The notes: generated by a model from the letters alone, not told the origin. Shown: positions 34,634-44,959, counted from the first letter of the stretch. The stretch: DNA of 64,000 bases from Bacteroidales bacterium (GCA_017647795.1 JAGCJX010000029.1:1-64000), one strand, 5' to 3'. Numbers and translations: made by a program.

Positions 34634-36586
34634 CTACTTCACGACAATCTCATCGGTAAAGACAAAGCCTCCAAAAGCACCACTTTGGGCCTGATAGCGC
34701 ACATAACGAGCGGTTGTTTCGCCTGTCCAACCGTAGGGAACAAACCGGACTTCGCCATCCCTAACCACCTCGTGTTCGTGGACCACCAACTCGGTAAAGT
34801 TCTCGTTGTCATCGGACACGGATATCACCACGCGGGCCGGCAAAAAGACTTCCGGACCACAGACCTGCATAAAATCAGCAGAAATCGACGAGAGTGGCAT
34901 GGATTCGCCCAGGTCAATGGTCACATCCAAACGTCCGCGCCGAATGAAACCTTGCCAACGACCGTCGCCGTAGGTCCAACCCCCACGTTTGCCATCCGTC
35001 AACGCCGCATCGCCTCCGGCCGCATAGCCGGGATAGTAAGGCAAATGATAGGTAACCGGTTTGCCCTTGGCCAAGTGATCAATGTCCGTCAAGGCTTCCG
35101 GCCGGTTGCCGAACTCGTGAGCCAGGTCAAACGGATGGTAGCCCGCTTCCTCAAACGCAGCACACCACACCAAAGCGCGGCGGTGGAAATCCGCCCAATT
35201 CTTTTGCTCCGGCTGGGTCCAAGCCACCTCTGCCAAAGCAAAGAGGCGGGGATAAATCATCATCTCAGCGTGCTCGACAGTGGGAACGTACTCACACCAC
35301 AAATTGGCCTGCACCCCCAGAATACGCTTGGCTTCGTCCGCTTTCAAGGTATCGGGAATGGGTTCAAACGAATAGACCTTTTCCAAAGGCAGGTAACCGC
35401 CCATGGCCTCCGGCAACGTATGGGGTGCATCTTGGTAGGTATCAAAATAACAATGAGAACCCGGGGTCAGCACGGCCGACTCTCCGGCTTTCACCGCTTC
35501 CAAGCCACCTTCGATGCCGCGCCAGGACATCACAGTCGCACCGGGTGCCAAACCGCCTTGCAGGATCTCGTCCCAACCCAACAGACGGCGACCTTTGGAC
35601 GTCAAGTAGGCCCCCATGCGACGGATCAGGTAACTCTGCAATTCTTCCACGTTCTGCAAGCCTTCGCGCTTCATGCGGGCCTGGCAACGGGCACAGGTTT
35701 TCCAAGCCGCCTTACCGGCCTCGTCCCCGCCCACGTGGATGTATTCCGACGGAAAAATATCCATCACCTCGTCCAGGACGGTTTGCAGGAAGGTAAAGGT
35801 TTCCTCACGACCGGGGCAGAAATCGGGATGCTTGTACGGCTCACCACTGCAAGAGAGCTCCGGATAAGCTGCCAAGACCTCTTCGGAGTGGGCCGGCATT
35901 TCGATTTCCGGGATGATCTGGATGTGACGCTCGGCAGCGTAGGCCACCAGTTCCCGCAATTCCTGTTGGGTATAATAACCGCCAAAAGCATCCGGACTCC
36001 CTTCTTCCGCATAGGTCCGGGAACCGAACCACCAATCCTTCCACAACGGAGCGGTACGCCAAGCGGCAAAACCGGTGAGTCGCGGGTACGCCTTGATCTC
36101 AATGCGCCAACCGGCCGCATCGGTCAAATGCAAGTGAAGGCGGTTCATCTTCAAGGCCGCCATGGCATCGATTTGCTTTTTCAAGAAGGCTGTATCGTAG
36201 AAATGGCGGGAAACATCCATCATAAAACCACGCCAGGCAAAACGGGGTGCGTCCTCCACGGTCACCACCGGAATCCGACCGTTGTCACGCTGCAACTGAC
36301 GCAGGGTCTGCTGACCGTAGAACAAACCGGCCTCATCGGCAGCTTCGAGCACAATGGAGTCGCGAGTCACACGCAGGCGATAGCCCTCCGCAGCCGTTAT
36401 GCCTTCCACCAAGGTCTGACGGAAACGGGCAGGTTCCCGCTCCAAGAGACTCGCATCAAAACTTCCTTTTCCATAGGTCATTGCATTCGGTTGCGGCAAG
36501 ACCCGTGATTCCTCCGAAGAAGAACAGTTCCACAAACCCAGGCAAAGGGCCAGGGTCAGGAATCCCTTAACGTACTTCAATTTCAT
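34634..36586 (-). CDS. GH20 beta-N-acetylhexosaminidase lipoprotein (650 aa)
   Basis: This enzyme releases terminal GlcNAc/GalNAc by substrate-assisted catalysis. It has a lipoprotein signal (Cys21 in LWNCSSS), an N-terminal GH20b domain (about 30-110), the TIM-barrel (about 112-460) with the catalytic Asp-Glu pair in HVGGDEA (D288-E289), and a C-terminal beta domain resembling F5/8-type modules. The start at 36586 (MKLKYV) overlaps the end of the upstream GH20 gene by 20 bases. It is the last gene of the operon and is followed by a strong terminator. The lipid anchor suggests action in the periplasm or at the cell surface. Confidence 0.93.
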   Translation of the reverse strand: MKLKYVKGFLTLALCLGLWNCSSSEESRVLPQPNAMTYGKGSFDASLLEREPARFRQTLVEGITAAEGYRLRVTRDSIVLEAADEAGLFYGQQTLRQLQRDNGRIPVVTVEDAPRFAWRGFMMDVSRHFYDTAFLKKQIDAMAALKMNRLHLHLTDAAGWRIEIKAYPRLTGFAAWRTAPLWKDWWFGSRTYAEEGSPDAFGGYYTQQELRELVAYAAERHIQIIPEIEMPAHSEEVLAAYPELSCSGEPYKHPDFCPGREETFTFLQTVLDEVMDIFPSEYIHVGGDEAGKAAWKTCARCQARMKREGLQNVEELQSYLIRRMGAYLTSKGRRLLGWDEILQGGLAPGATVMSWRGIEGGLEAVKAGESAVLTPGSHCYFDTYQDAPHTLPEAMGGYLPLEKVYSFEPIPDTLKADEAKRILGVQANLWCEYVPTVEHAEMMIYPRLFALAEVAWTQPEQKNWADFHRRALVWCAAFEEAGYHPFDLAHEFGNRPEALTDIDHLAKGKPVTYHLPYYPGYAAGGDAALTDGKRGGWTYGDGRWQGFIRRGRLDVTIDLGESMPLSSISADFMQVCGPEVFLPARVVISVSDDNENFTELVVHEHEVVRDGEVRFVPYGWTGETTARYVRYQAQSGAFGGFVFTDEIVVK

Positions 36587-38927
36587 CGACAAACAAGAAT
36601 GCAGGCAAGCCCCTGCCATTGTGCCATTCCGGCAATGAATTTTCAACAACTGCTTTTACGCGCACGTAACGTGCTTCTACCTTCGGGAAGGCGTAGAGGT
36701 GGTCGTAGATTCCGTTGCGGTCCTCCAGCGTCATGCTCGGATAGGTTTCGTGGATCACTTGGGTAAAATGTTCGTTGTCCAAGGACACCTCAATCACCAC
36801 TTCGCGGGTATCGCAGATCCAGTCTCCTTTTTCCACACAGGTAGAGAATTTCACTTGTTCCACCGTTTGCACCGACTGCAGGTCGATGAGGGCATCCATA
36901 TCCCCTTGGTAGAAGCCCAACCAACGACCGGTCTTGTAGTTCCCATTTCCCTTCAGACCGTCCACCAGGACACCCGGACCGGAGAAGGTATAACCGCGGT
37001 GGGTGGGATGAGCCAAGGTAATGGGACGGGTGGTCGCCAAGTTGAATTTGATTTGCTCGCTGAACACACGGCTATAGTCCTGACCGCGTTTTACGACTGC
37101 TTGGAAACGGCCATCTTCCTTCACCGCCACCGGACCGTTGTACAACGAACCCTTCTTGCGGGGATCTGTACCGTCGGTGGTGTAGTAAATCGGGGCATCG
37201 TCCAAGGTCTTCAATTCCACCAGGACAACATTTTGTTCCGAATCCGGACGAATAGAAGCTTCCACATCGAACAAGTGGGTTGCAAAATTGTAATCCAACA
37301 TGCGGTAACGGTCGATCATGGCCGGCAAACGCTTCAGAAAATCTTCGTAATTACGTTGTGCCTTCTCGGTCCATTGGATTTCGCACAAGGCCGCCATCCG
37401 CGGGAACTCCATGTATTGAACTTGTTTGAAATCAGCAATGTACTCTGTCCACAAGTTGGCTTGGATACCCAAGATGTGGTGGTGTTTGTCGGCCGGAATA
37501 GATCCGAACGGAGGTTCGAACGAGTACACACGGTCTATCGGAGTAAAACCACCGATGGCAATGGGTTCGTCTTCGCGGTTGTTGGTTTGGTAGTAATCAA
37601 AATACAAGTGGGTGTGGGGACTCAAGATGGCATCGTGATCCAGGTGGGCTGCTTCGATGGCCCCCCCGATGCCGCGCCAAGACATCACCGTTGCGCCAGG
37701 AGCCAAGCCTCCTTCGAGGATTTCATCCCAACCAATCATCTTACGGCCATGTTCCGCCAGGAAATTGCCAATCTGGGTCATGAACCAGCTTTGCAACTTC
37801 ATTTCGGCTGAGTTCTTCGCATCGTCTTTCAAGCCCAATTCTGCGATTTTGGCCTGGCAGGTTGCACAGGCCTCCCAACGGGCCTTCGGACATTCGTCAC
37901 CGCCCACGTGGATGTATTCCGACGGGAACATCTCCATCACTTCTTTCAACACGTTCTTGACAAACTCCAGGGTCTTCGGATCACCGGCGCAGAGTACGTC
38001 ATCGGAAACGCCCCATTGTTGCCATACTTCGTACGGACCACCGGTACAACCGAGTTCCGGGTAGGTGGTCAAAGCCGCCAACATGTGACCGGGCATGTCC
38101 ACTTCCGGGATGACGGTGATGTGTTGTTGGGCTGCATAGGCTACAATCTCCAGGATTTCGTCACGGGTGTAAGCCCCTCCATAAGGAATGCCATCGTACT
38201 CACTGGTGTTGTGACCGATGACGGTACCGTCGCGACGGGAGCCGATCTCGGTCAACTCAGGATAGGCCTGGATGGGCAAACGCCAACCTTGGTCGTCAGA
38301 CAAGTGCCAGTGGAAACGGTTGATGTGGTGCAAGGCCAACATATCGATGAAGGTCTTGACTTCGTCCACGGTGAAGAAGTGACGGGACACGTCCAACATC
38401 GCACCGCGCCAAGCAAAACGGGGACTGTCTTCAATCACCACCTCTGCCAATTGAACGGAGCCGTACTTGCCTACAGGCACGGATTTCCGCAATGTTTGGA
38501 TGCCATAAAAGACACCGGCCGGCGTAGGAGCGGCAATGACGATGCCGTCAGTTGACACGGTCAAACGGTAAGCCTCTTCGGGCACGGCTTGCCCTGCACC
38601 CACGGTCGGGTCAATGACCAATTGGATCCCTGCCGGAGCCGCAACTCCTTCTGCAAAGGGTTGGAGTTTCAAATCAATTCCAGCCTCGTGACGGAGGTAG
38701 TCCGCCAAGAATTGCGCATTCTCGGGCATCGAAGCCACAGATTCCGGATAGGTAACCACCATGCCGTCTTGCAACAGGAAACCTTGACCTTCCGCATACA
38801 CAATGGATTGCGGGAGCGGAATGGTTTCGTAAGACGCTGTGCTGGTAGAAGTACTGCAAGCCACGGAGCCTGCCAGTAAAATCACGGCCGTCAGGGCCGC
38901 CAAAGCTTGGGTACGAAAACGTTTCAT
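36567..38927 (-). CDS. GH20 beta-N-acetylhexosaminidase lipoprotein (786 aa)
   Basis: This is a second GH20 enzyme with a lipobox-like LLAGSVAC (Cys24), a GH20b domain (about 35-165) and a catalytic barrel (about 168-530) with HVGGDECPK (D344-E345). A chitobiase-type C-terminal domain and a discoidin-like module end the protein. It differs strongly from its neighbour outside the active site, so the two probably have different linkage or aglycone preferences rather than being recent duplicates. It starts 11 bases after the GH2 stop and overlaps the next GH20 gene. Confidence 0.93.
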   Translation of the reverse strand: MKRFRTQALAALTAVILLAGSVACSTSTSTASYETIPLPQSIVYAEGQGFLLQDGMVVTYPESVASMPENAQFLADYLRHEAGIDLKLQPFAEGVAAPAGIQLVIDPTVGAGQAVPEEAYRLTVSTDGIVIAAPTPAGVFYGIQTLRKSVPVGKYGSVQLAEVVIEDSPRFAWRGAMLDVSRHFFTVDEVKTFIDMLALHHINRFHWHLSDDQGWRLPIQAYPELTEIGSRRDGTVIGHNTSEYDGIPYGGAYTRDEILEIVAYAAQQHITVIPEVDMPGHMLAALTTYPELGCTGGPYEVWQQWGVSDDVLCAGDPKTLEFVKNVLKEVMEMFPSEYIHVGGDECPKARWEACATCQAKIAELGLKDDAKNSAEMKLQSWFMTQIGNFLAEHGRKMIGWDEILEGGLAPGATVMSWRGIGGAIEAAHLDHDAILSPHTHLYFDYYQTNNREDEPIAIGGFTPIDRVYSFEPPFGSIPADKHHHILGIQANLWTEYIADFKQVQYMEFPRMAALCEIQWTEKAQRNYEDFLKRLPAMIDRYRMLDYNFATHLFDVEASIRPDSEQNVVLVELKTLDDAPIYYTTDGTDPRKKGSLYNGPVAVKEDGRFQAVVKRGQDYSRVFSEQIKFNLATTRPITLAHPTHRGYTFSGPGVLVDGLKGNGNYKTGRWLGFYQGDMDALIDLQSVQTVEQVKFSTCVEKGDWICDTREVVIEVSLDNEHFTQVIHETYPSMTLEDRNGIYDHLYAFPKVEARYVRVKAVVENSLPEWHNGRGLPAFLFVDEIEVR

Positions 38928-38938
38928 AGTATGACTGT

Positions 38939-41548
38939 TTAATTATGATTCAAAGGTGTTTGGGAGGGAAACACATCGGCTAACTGCCACAGGCACAGGG
39001 CCGGTCCCTCGGTTTCTGTCGCTGGCAAACGTTCGTCCTTCAGTACGATGACACGAGGCTCACCGGGATAGAGGTCAAAGAAATTATCGCTGTAGCGGAG
39101 TCCTTGCAACGGGATTTCCAAGAAGACATCCCGGGCCAGGGTCTCACTTTCCAAGGTTACGGTCCAACAACCCTCGGTTGCCTCTACCTGCATGCGGATG
39201 TCTGCACGGGGCACAGACATCTGTTTGGGTTTCACCAAGGCTCCCAGGTGCTCCCAGTCGGTGCCCTCGCGGGTTTCAAAGCGGGTCCGGATCAAGACCT
39301 CCTCGGCGGGACGTCCTCCCAGGAGTTCGTCCACGGTCAGGGCAAACACCGGCACGGTGCTATTGGCCTCAAAACGGATGCGGCGTTTCCACGTGTGCAG
39401 GACCTTTCCTTCGGAATCCAAGGTTTGCACGGTCACCCGTACGCGCGAACGGTCTTCCAGGCGGTCGGATGCCGCATAGAACTGGATCAAGCCAGCTTGC
39501 TCGTGCCAGATCACGACTTCCGGAGCATAGGCCCGGCGCATCTGGTAATGCAGGGCCTTCCAGTTTCCGTAATAATCAACACTGGCCCATGAGACGGTCG
39601 GCCAGGCTTCGTTGAACTGCCAGTACAAAGAGCCCATGCAATAAGGACGGTGACGACGGTGGGCCTCCACCACGTCCCGCATCCCCTGACCCTGCAAGAC
39701 CTGTACAGCATAAACAAAGGTCGGAAAATCCTCGGGCACTGGATAGTACATTTCCAAATATTTCTTAATCAGGCCATTGCCTGTAGAAGCCTTCTGATGG
39801 GTCCGCATCACCTCTGAATTCAGATCGTAGTCCGCCTCGGTCGCAAAAGAAGCCACCGTCTTCATCTCCGGAAATGCCTGAAAACCGTATTCGCTGACAA
39901 AACGGAACCGGTCGTTGTCCATGCTTTCGAACGGTTTCTGTCCGTACCACAAACCCCAGTTGTGGGCGTCCCCCTGGGTCCAACTGTCGGGACGACCCCA
40001 GTTTGCGGACAAAGGAGAACCGTGCAGGTACGGTCGTTGCGGATCCAACTCGGCAACCACCTCGGGCAGCAGTTCGCGGAACAACCGATCATAATCGGCC
40101 TGCATCTGTTCGTACACACCGGGATAGGGGCTGAAGCGGCGTTTCCATCCCCAATATTTGATACCTTCCTCTACCTCGTTGTTGCCGCACCAGAGCACCA
40201 AGCAAGGGTGACGGCGCAGGCGACGGAGGTTGTATTCCGCTTCTGCACGCACGTTCGCCAGGAAGGCACTGTCCGCCGGATAGGTCGTACAGCCGAACAG
40301 GAAATCCTGCCACACCAACAAACCGGACTCATCGGCCAGTTCGTAGAAGTCATCGGACTCATAAATACCCCCGCCCCAATGACGGATCATGTTGAAACCA
40401 GCAGCCAAGGCATCGTCCACAACCCGACGGTAACGGGCCGCATCCATCCGCGGCAACAAAGCGTCACCCGGCATCATGTTCGCTCCCTTGGCAAACAAAG
40501 GACGCCCATTGACTTGGAAATAAAACGAAACGCCTACGGAATCGGGGTCCTGTACCAACTTCACGTCCCGTAGCCCGACGCGTTCCCGACGCTCCACCGG
40601 TTTTGTTTCAAAAGAGGCAGCCGGATCCATCGGTTCCAACCAACGGATCTGGGCTGTAAAATCATAGAGGGTCGCCTTTCCCCAACCGTGGGGCATCCAA
40701 AGTTTGGGTTTGCGGATGACCTGTTCCAACACCTGGGTCTGCAAGCCGGCTTCCACCGACACATCCACACTGTCCCGACCCAAGGTCTTGCCATCCAAGG
40801 CATAGTCAAAATACAAACGGGCCTGTCCGGCACGGGCCGCCTCCCACTGCAATTCCCGGGAGACACGGGCTTCCTGCTCGTTGGCCTGCAGCACGCGCAC
40901 ATAGTAATCCTCGATGCGCACATCCCGCCAGAATTCCAAATAAGCCGGTTTCCAGATACCACAAGTCACCAAACGGATCTGCATGTCCCAACCATAACTG
41001 TACGGAGCCTTTCGGGTGTACACACTGGTCTTTTCGGGATGGTGGTCGTTGTCTGCAGGATAATCAAAGCCGGCCGCATCGCGCATAGGCATCACCTCCC
41101 GGATGGGCGAGCGGAAACGCACCTCCAAACGGTTGGTCCCCGGTTTTAACCAGTTTTTCACTTCGTAGGCATAGCCCACAAACATATTTTGCACGGACGC
41201 CACGGCGTGTCCATTCAACCAGATGTCCGCATAGGTATCCAAACCGTCAAAACAAAGACGAACCCCATCGTGGCACAAGTCCTCGGCCGACAGGTCAAAA
41301 TCCAGACGGTAGGTCCAATCCTCGTCTTCCACCCACTGCACCAGAGCCTCGTTCGTCCCATAAAAAGGATCCGGGATCAAGCCGTGGTCCAACAGGTCCT
41401 GGTGTACCGTTCCGGGCACTTGGGCACTCCGCCAAAGACTGTCCCCTACACGACAAAACTGCCAACCCTCATCCAAGGGTTGGCGTTTTTGGGCCGTCAG
41501 GGTCATGGCTGACAGCAAAGCAACAAACAGCGTCAGAAGCCTACGCAT
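38939..41548 (-). CDS. GH2 beta-mannosidase
   Basis: This 869-residue secreted enzyme has a signal peptide (1-20), a jelly-roll sugar-binding domain, an Ig-like domain, and a TIM barrel with the acid/base Glu in WCGNNEVEEG (E458) and the nucleophile Glu in VSEYGFQ (E553). The early FCRVGD...VPGTVHQDLL pattern and the NNEVEEG form place it with exo-beta-mannosidases rather than beta-galactosidases. With two GH20 genes downstream it suits trimming of the Man-beta-GlcNAc core of N-glycans. It begins 2 bases after the dihydroorotate dehydrogenase-like gene. Confidence 0.92.
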   Translation of the reverse strand: MRRLLTLFVALLSAMTLTAQKRQPLDEGWQFCRVGDSLWRSAQVPGTVHQDLLDHGLIPDPFYGTNEALVQWVEDEDWTYRLDFDLSAEDLCHDGVRLCFDGLDTYADIWLNGHAVASVQNMFVGYAYEVKNWLKPGTNRLEVRFRSPIREVMPMRDAAGFDYPADNDHHPEKTSVYTRKAPYSYGWDMQIRLVTCGIWKPAYLEFWRDVRIEDYYVRVLQANEQEARVSRELQWEAARAGQARLYFDYALDGKTLGRDSVDVSVEAGLQTQVLEQVIRKPKLWMPHGWGKATLYDFTAQIRWLEPMDPAASFETKPVERRERVGLRDVKLVQDPDSVGVSFYFQVNGRPLFAKGANMMPGDALLPRMDAARYRRVVDDALAAGFNMIRHWGGGIYESDDFYELADESGLLVWQDFLFGCTTYPADSAFLANVRAEAEYNLRRLRRHPCLVLWCGNNEVEEGIKYWGWKRRFSPYPGVYEQMQADYDRLFRELLPEVVAELDPQRPYLHGSPLSANWGRPDSWTQGDAHNWGLWYGQKPFESMDNDRFRFVSEYGFQAFPEMKTVASFATEADYDLNSEVMRTHQKASTGNGLIKKYLEMYYPVPEDFPTFVYAVQVLQGQGMRDVVEAHRRHRPYCMGSLYWQFNEAWPTVSWASVDYYGNWKALHYQMRRAYAPEVVIWHEQAGLIQFYAASDRLEDRSRVRVTVQTLDSEGKVLHTWKRRIRFEANSTVPVFALTVDELLGGRPAEEVLIRTRFETREGTDWEHLGALVKPKQMSVPRADIRMQVEATEGCWTVTLESETLARDVFLEIPLQGLRYSDNFFDLYPGEPRVIVLKDERLPATETEGPALCLWQLADVFPSQTPLNHN

Positions 41549-41550
41549 AC

Positions 41551-42528
41551 TTATTCGGCTTTAGAACTGTAATAACGCATGAACTGGGTCCGTTCAAACA
41601 ATTCTTCTCCTCCGACTGCCGAAGCATTCATGCGACCGCGATACGCCGCCAACGAAGCAAATCCTTTGCTTTCCTGCCATGCTGCCACACGGTCCAGCAT
41701 CTTGGTAATAACGTCCGGTCCTTGTTGGTAAATGGCACTGCAAACCTGTACAGCAGAAGCTCCGGCCAACAGGGCCTTCACCATGGCATCCCCATCATGG
41801 ACCCCACCGGATAGAGCAACGGGGAAATTCGGCAATTTTGAAGAAAGAATGGCCGTCCAACGCAGACCATTGTACAAGTCTGCCGGACTGCTGAACACGT
41901 TGCCCGAAGTATATTCCAATTTTTCAATATCGATGTCCGGCTGGTAGAATCGGTTGAACAGAACAATACCAGCAGCACCGTGGGCCGACAAACGATCCGC
42001 CATGGCAACCGGAGCCGTCAGATTGGAGCCCAATTTGACCACCACAGGAATTTTGATGTCCTTGATCACTTGCTTTAGCACATTCACGTGCATTTGTTGG
42101 AATGAACCTGCCTGGTAATCGCGTGCGGTACGGAGAGACAAAATATTGATCTCCAACGCATCCGCGCCTGCCTGTTCGAACAAGGCCGCATATTCGCCCC
42201 ACTCGGAATCCGAGTGACAGTTGATGCTGGCAATCACCGGAATGGAGCATTGTTCTTTGGTATCTCGAATCAAGGAAATGGTTTCGTTCAATTGATGGTT
42301 GCGCACGTATTGAACCATGTAGTCATCGCCTTCGGTATGGCCATAATTTTCCATCTGGCCGGCGTGCAAAAGAATCTGCTCTTCAAAAACGGACTTCAAC
42401 ACCACTGCAGCCGCACCGGCTTCTTCCCATTTCTTATTTTTAGCAGCAGAATTTGTCAATCCGGAACTACTGACAATGAGCGGGTTCTTCAATTCAAGGC
42501 CCGCAAAAGAAGTTCTTAAATCAGCCAT
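41551..42528 (-). CDS. Dihydroorotate dehydrogenase-like flavoprotein
   Basis: This 325-residue TIM-barrel protein resembles class 1 dihydroorotate and dihydropyrimidine dehydrogenases. Its features are LKNPLIVSSSGLTNS at the N-terminus, ASINCHS, ADALEINI, PVVVKLGSNL and the FMN phosphate-binding VALSGGVHDG. No catalytic Cys/Ser loop typical of characterised PyrD is evident to me, and this Bacteroidota subgroup is usually labelled only PyrD-like. It heads the operon with the GH2 and GH20 genes, 2 bases apart. Its substrate is unknown; a link to glycan use could be incidental. Confidence 0.8.
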   Translation of the reverse strand: MADLRTSFAGLELKNPLIVSSSGLTNSAAKNKKWEEAGAAAVVLKSVFEEQILLHAGQMENYGHTEGDDYMVQYVRNHQLNETISLIRDTKEQCSIPVIASINCHSDSEWGEYAALFEQAGADALEINILSLRTARDYQAGSFQQMHVNVLKQVIKDIKIPVVVKLGSNLTAPVAMADRLSAHGAAGIVLFNRFYQPDIDIEKLEYTSGNVFSSPADLYNGLRWTAILSSKLPNFPVALSGGVHDGDAMVKALLAGASAVQVCSAIYQQGPDVITKMLDRVAAWQESKGFASLAAYRGRMNASAVGGEELFERTQFMRYYSSKAE

Positions 42529-42552
42529 AATTTGTCCATTTTAAAATTTGAA

Positions 42553-42560
42553 CAAATATA
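42553..42560 (-). promoter_or_regulatory. -7 box for the PyrD-like/glycosidase operon
   Basis: TATATTTG on the minus strand lies in the 40-base gap between tilS and the PyrD-like gene, 24 bases before its start, and could drive all four downstream genes. Confidence 0.5.
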
Positions 42561-42568
42561 GCAAGAAC

Positions 42569-43933
42569 TTACGAAAAAATGATAATCTCGCCGATATTTT
42601 TAGTGTTTTCTATCACTCGAAAACGGTCATCCAGACGCAGACCCGGCAAGAGCACCACTTCCTCCCGTTCACCCTCCTCGACCGGAACCCGAGAGAGGAC
42701 CACTGGCTGCACCGATTTCTGGTGTACATCCATTTTCAAATCCACGAAAAAGTCACTGAGTTTCTTGCTCCCTGTCCGCATGCCATAGGGACGGAAACGG
42801 TCCGCAGGCCGCCAAGTCCGGCACACCAACGGAAAGCACACGCGGTCGGCATCGAAACAAAGGCGTTGTGGAGCTCCTTCCGGGGAAAATTCAGAGGTCC
42901 TGGGCCCTACTGTCAAACGGAAATGGACGCCTTGAAACAGGTATTCACCCGGTCCGGGCAACAACAACTCCGATTCCAGGCTGTCTGGCTTGCGAAGTGC
43001 ATAGACCCTCCACACGGCACCGGAGGTCACCAACTCGTGGGTCTTGGAAAGGAAACGTTTGCCCGATCCTGCGCCCAACGACTGCACCGCATCAGCCACC
43101 TGAGTGGGATTGAAACCGTATTCCGACAAAATACCGTGACAACAGAAATCCCGGTGCGGATCTTCCAACAACTGGTCTGAGCGAATCTCTACGCAATCCG
43201 AACGCTCAATCACATAGGCAGCCCGCCGTTGCGCCAGAAAGGCATCCAGCACCCCGTTGGCCTGCGCAAAATAGGCCATGTCCCGGGTGACGGTCTGCTT
43301 GAAGGAAGGATTGATCTTCTCCAATTCGGGGAAAACCACGTTCCGCAGACGGTTGCGGGCATAATGCGATTCCGCGTTGGTCCGGTCATCTCGGTAGGGA
43401 ACGCCGTGTTCGTGCGCATAAGCAGCAATCTCCTGGCGGGAAATTTCTAACAACGGACGGATAATCGAACCGTTTTGGGAGCGGATGCCCTCCAGCCCCC
43501 GGAATCCTGTTCCCCGCAACAAATTCAGGAACAAGGTTTCCACCCCATCGTCCTGGTTGTGTGCCACGGCAACCCAGTCAAAACCCTCTTGGCGGAGGAG
43601 TTCTTCGAACCAGCCATAACGCAACGCACGCGCGGCCATCTGCGTTGAAATCGCATGCTGCTGTGCGTAAGCGGTGGTATCAAAACGTCGGGAATAAAAA
43701 GGAATCGAGGCTTGGGCCGCCCATTGGCGCACCAAAGCCTCGTCTGCATCACTTTCAGACCCGCGCAACGAAAAGTTCACGTGTGCAATGGCACAGCGTC
43801 CGGCCCACTCACTGCGACGGAAGAGATCCGCCATCGTCATGGAATCAACGCCCCCGCTGACTGCCAACAGGATCCGACCTGCCGGCCGTTCAGCCACCAT
43901 CCGGCGCACAGCCTTTTCAAATACACGAATCAT
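42569..43933 (-). CDS. tilS: tRNA(Ile)-lysidine synthase
   Basis: This 454-residue enzyme converts C34 of the CAU-anticodon tRNA-Ile to lysidine, an essential modification. The PP-loop is AVSGGVDSM (about 24-32), followed by HVNFSLRGSESD and VAHNQDD, the latter two signatures of TilS. The C-terminal TilS domains (about 300-454) end with the RFRPYGMRTGSKKLSDFF-type tRNA-binding segment and the final TKNIGEIIIF. It starts 11 bases after the DUF3078 gene stop in the same direction. Confidence 0.95.
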   Translation of the reverse strand: MIRVFEKAVRRMVAERPAGRILLAVSGGVDSMTMADLFRRSEWAGRCAIAHVNFSLRGSESDADEALVRQWAAQASIPFYSRRFDTTAYAQQHAISTQMAARALRYGWFEELLRQEGFDWVAVAHNQDDGVETLFLNLLRGTGFRGLEGIRSQNGSIIRPLLEISRQEIAAYAHEHGVPYRDDRTNAESHYARNRLRNVVFPELEKINPSFKQTVTRDMAYFAQANGVLDAFLAQRRAAYVIERSDCVEIRSDQLLEDPHRDFCCHGILSEYGFNPTQVADAVQSLGAGSGKRFLSKTHELVTSGAVWRVYALRKPDSLESELLLPGPGEYLFQGVHFRLTVGPRTSEFSPEGAPQRLCFDADRVCFPLVCRTWRPADRFRPYGMRTGSKKLSDFFVDLKMDVHQKSVQPVVLSRVPVEEGEREEVVLLPGLRLDDRFRVIENTKNIGEIIIFS

Positions 43934-43944
43934 GGATTCGCCCC

Positions 43945-44934
43945 CTACTTGGTATAATTACCGATCAGGTAAGTAAAGGTCAAGCTAAAAATCTCTTTGA
44001 ACTGAATTCGGGGAGCCAAGTCTCCGTTCTTGTCAGCAATCAGGATCTTGTCGTCGTAAATCAAGTTGGTACGGATGGTTGCCGAAAGGTATTTGTTCAA
44101 AACTACGCTGGCATTCACATCCCACAACACCTTGATGTTTTGCGGTTTGTCCAAAAAGTCCGAGAAGAGGGTCAACGCGGTCTGCATTTTCCAGAGCTTG
44201 CGTTCCACCTTCACTTCCGTCTTCAACTGCGCACCGAACTCTTTGCGGACGTGCTGGTCTTCGGCATTCCCGTATTTCTTGCGCAATTCGGGTTTGTCCA
44301 CGATGACCAAGTTTCCGGTCAAAGGTGCAAAGTTGACAGACAACATGGAATTCGGCTTGTAGTCCACACCAAGCGCGAGTGTCATGTAACCCGGTGCCAA
44401 GAAGCGGGAACTCAAGACTTTGATCGGCTCACCAGCGGCATTGGTTGAATTGTCAAATCCGTTGGTAAACTGCGTGCGGAAGTTAAAAATAGCAGACAGG
44501 TACAAGTCGTCGATGGCACGGTAACCCCATTTGCTGTTCAGGTCAATCTTATCATCCCCCTTGCGGTATCCGTCTTCGAAGGATTGGATGAAACCGTAAG
44601 AAAACTGAGCCCGGTTCTCCCAGATCATATCGCCTTTCTTGTAATTGGCGTGCATATCCACAAAGGCATTCATGGAGATGGTTCCACTTCCCCCCTCTGC
44701 CCAGTTGGTCAGGGAGAGTTGCGAGAAGCCCAATTGGTTCATGATTCCGTTGGTCCAATAGCGCGGCGGCGGAACCGGAACGTAATTGATGTCCGGAACC
44801 GGAACACGAGAAGCCCAAATCAGACACAATTCCTGGGGTGCGGACAGCGAATCCAAGCGTTGATCATTCTGAGCCATCAAACTCGTCCCGAAAAGCAAGA
44901 GCCCGAGACAACACAAAAGCAATTGTTTTCTCAT
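43945..44934 (-). CDS. DUF3078 outer-membrane-type protein
   Basis: This 329-residue protein has a signal peptide (1-21) and a DUF3078 body rich in amphipathic beta strands and aromatic residues. It includes GFSQLSLTNWAEGGSGT and YGFIQSFEDGYRKGDDKIDLNSKWGY, and ends in a final strand as outer-membrane barrels do. The family is widespread in Bacteroidota and its function is unknown. The start MRKQLLL is chosen because the signal peptide begins there. It is co-directional with proS and tilS. Confidence 0.8.
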   Translation of the reverse strand: MRKQLLLCCLGLLLFGTSLMAQNDQRLDSLSAPQELCLIWASRVPVPDINYVPVPPPRYWTNGIMNQLGFSQLSLTNWAEGGSGTISMNAFVDMHANYKKGDMIWENRAQFSYGFIQSFEDGYRKGDDKIDLNSKWGYRAIDDLYLSAIFNFRTQFTNGFDNSTNAAGEPIKVLSSRFLAPGYMTLALGVDYKPNSMLSVNFAPLTGNLVIVDKPELRKKYGNAEDQHVRKEFGAQLKTEVKVERKLWKMQTALTLFSDFLDKPQNIKVLWDVNASVVLNKYLSATIRTNLIYDDKILIADKNGDLAPRIQFKEIFSLTFTYLIGNYTK

Positions 44935-44959
44935 GGTTTTCAAGTTTCTAGTTAGGTTC

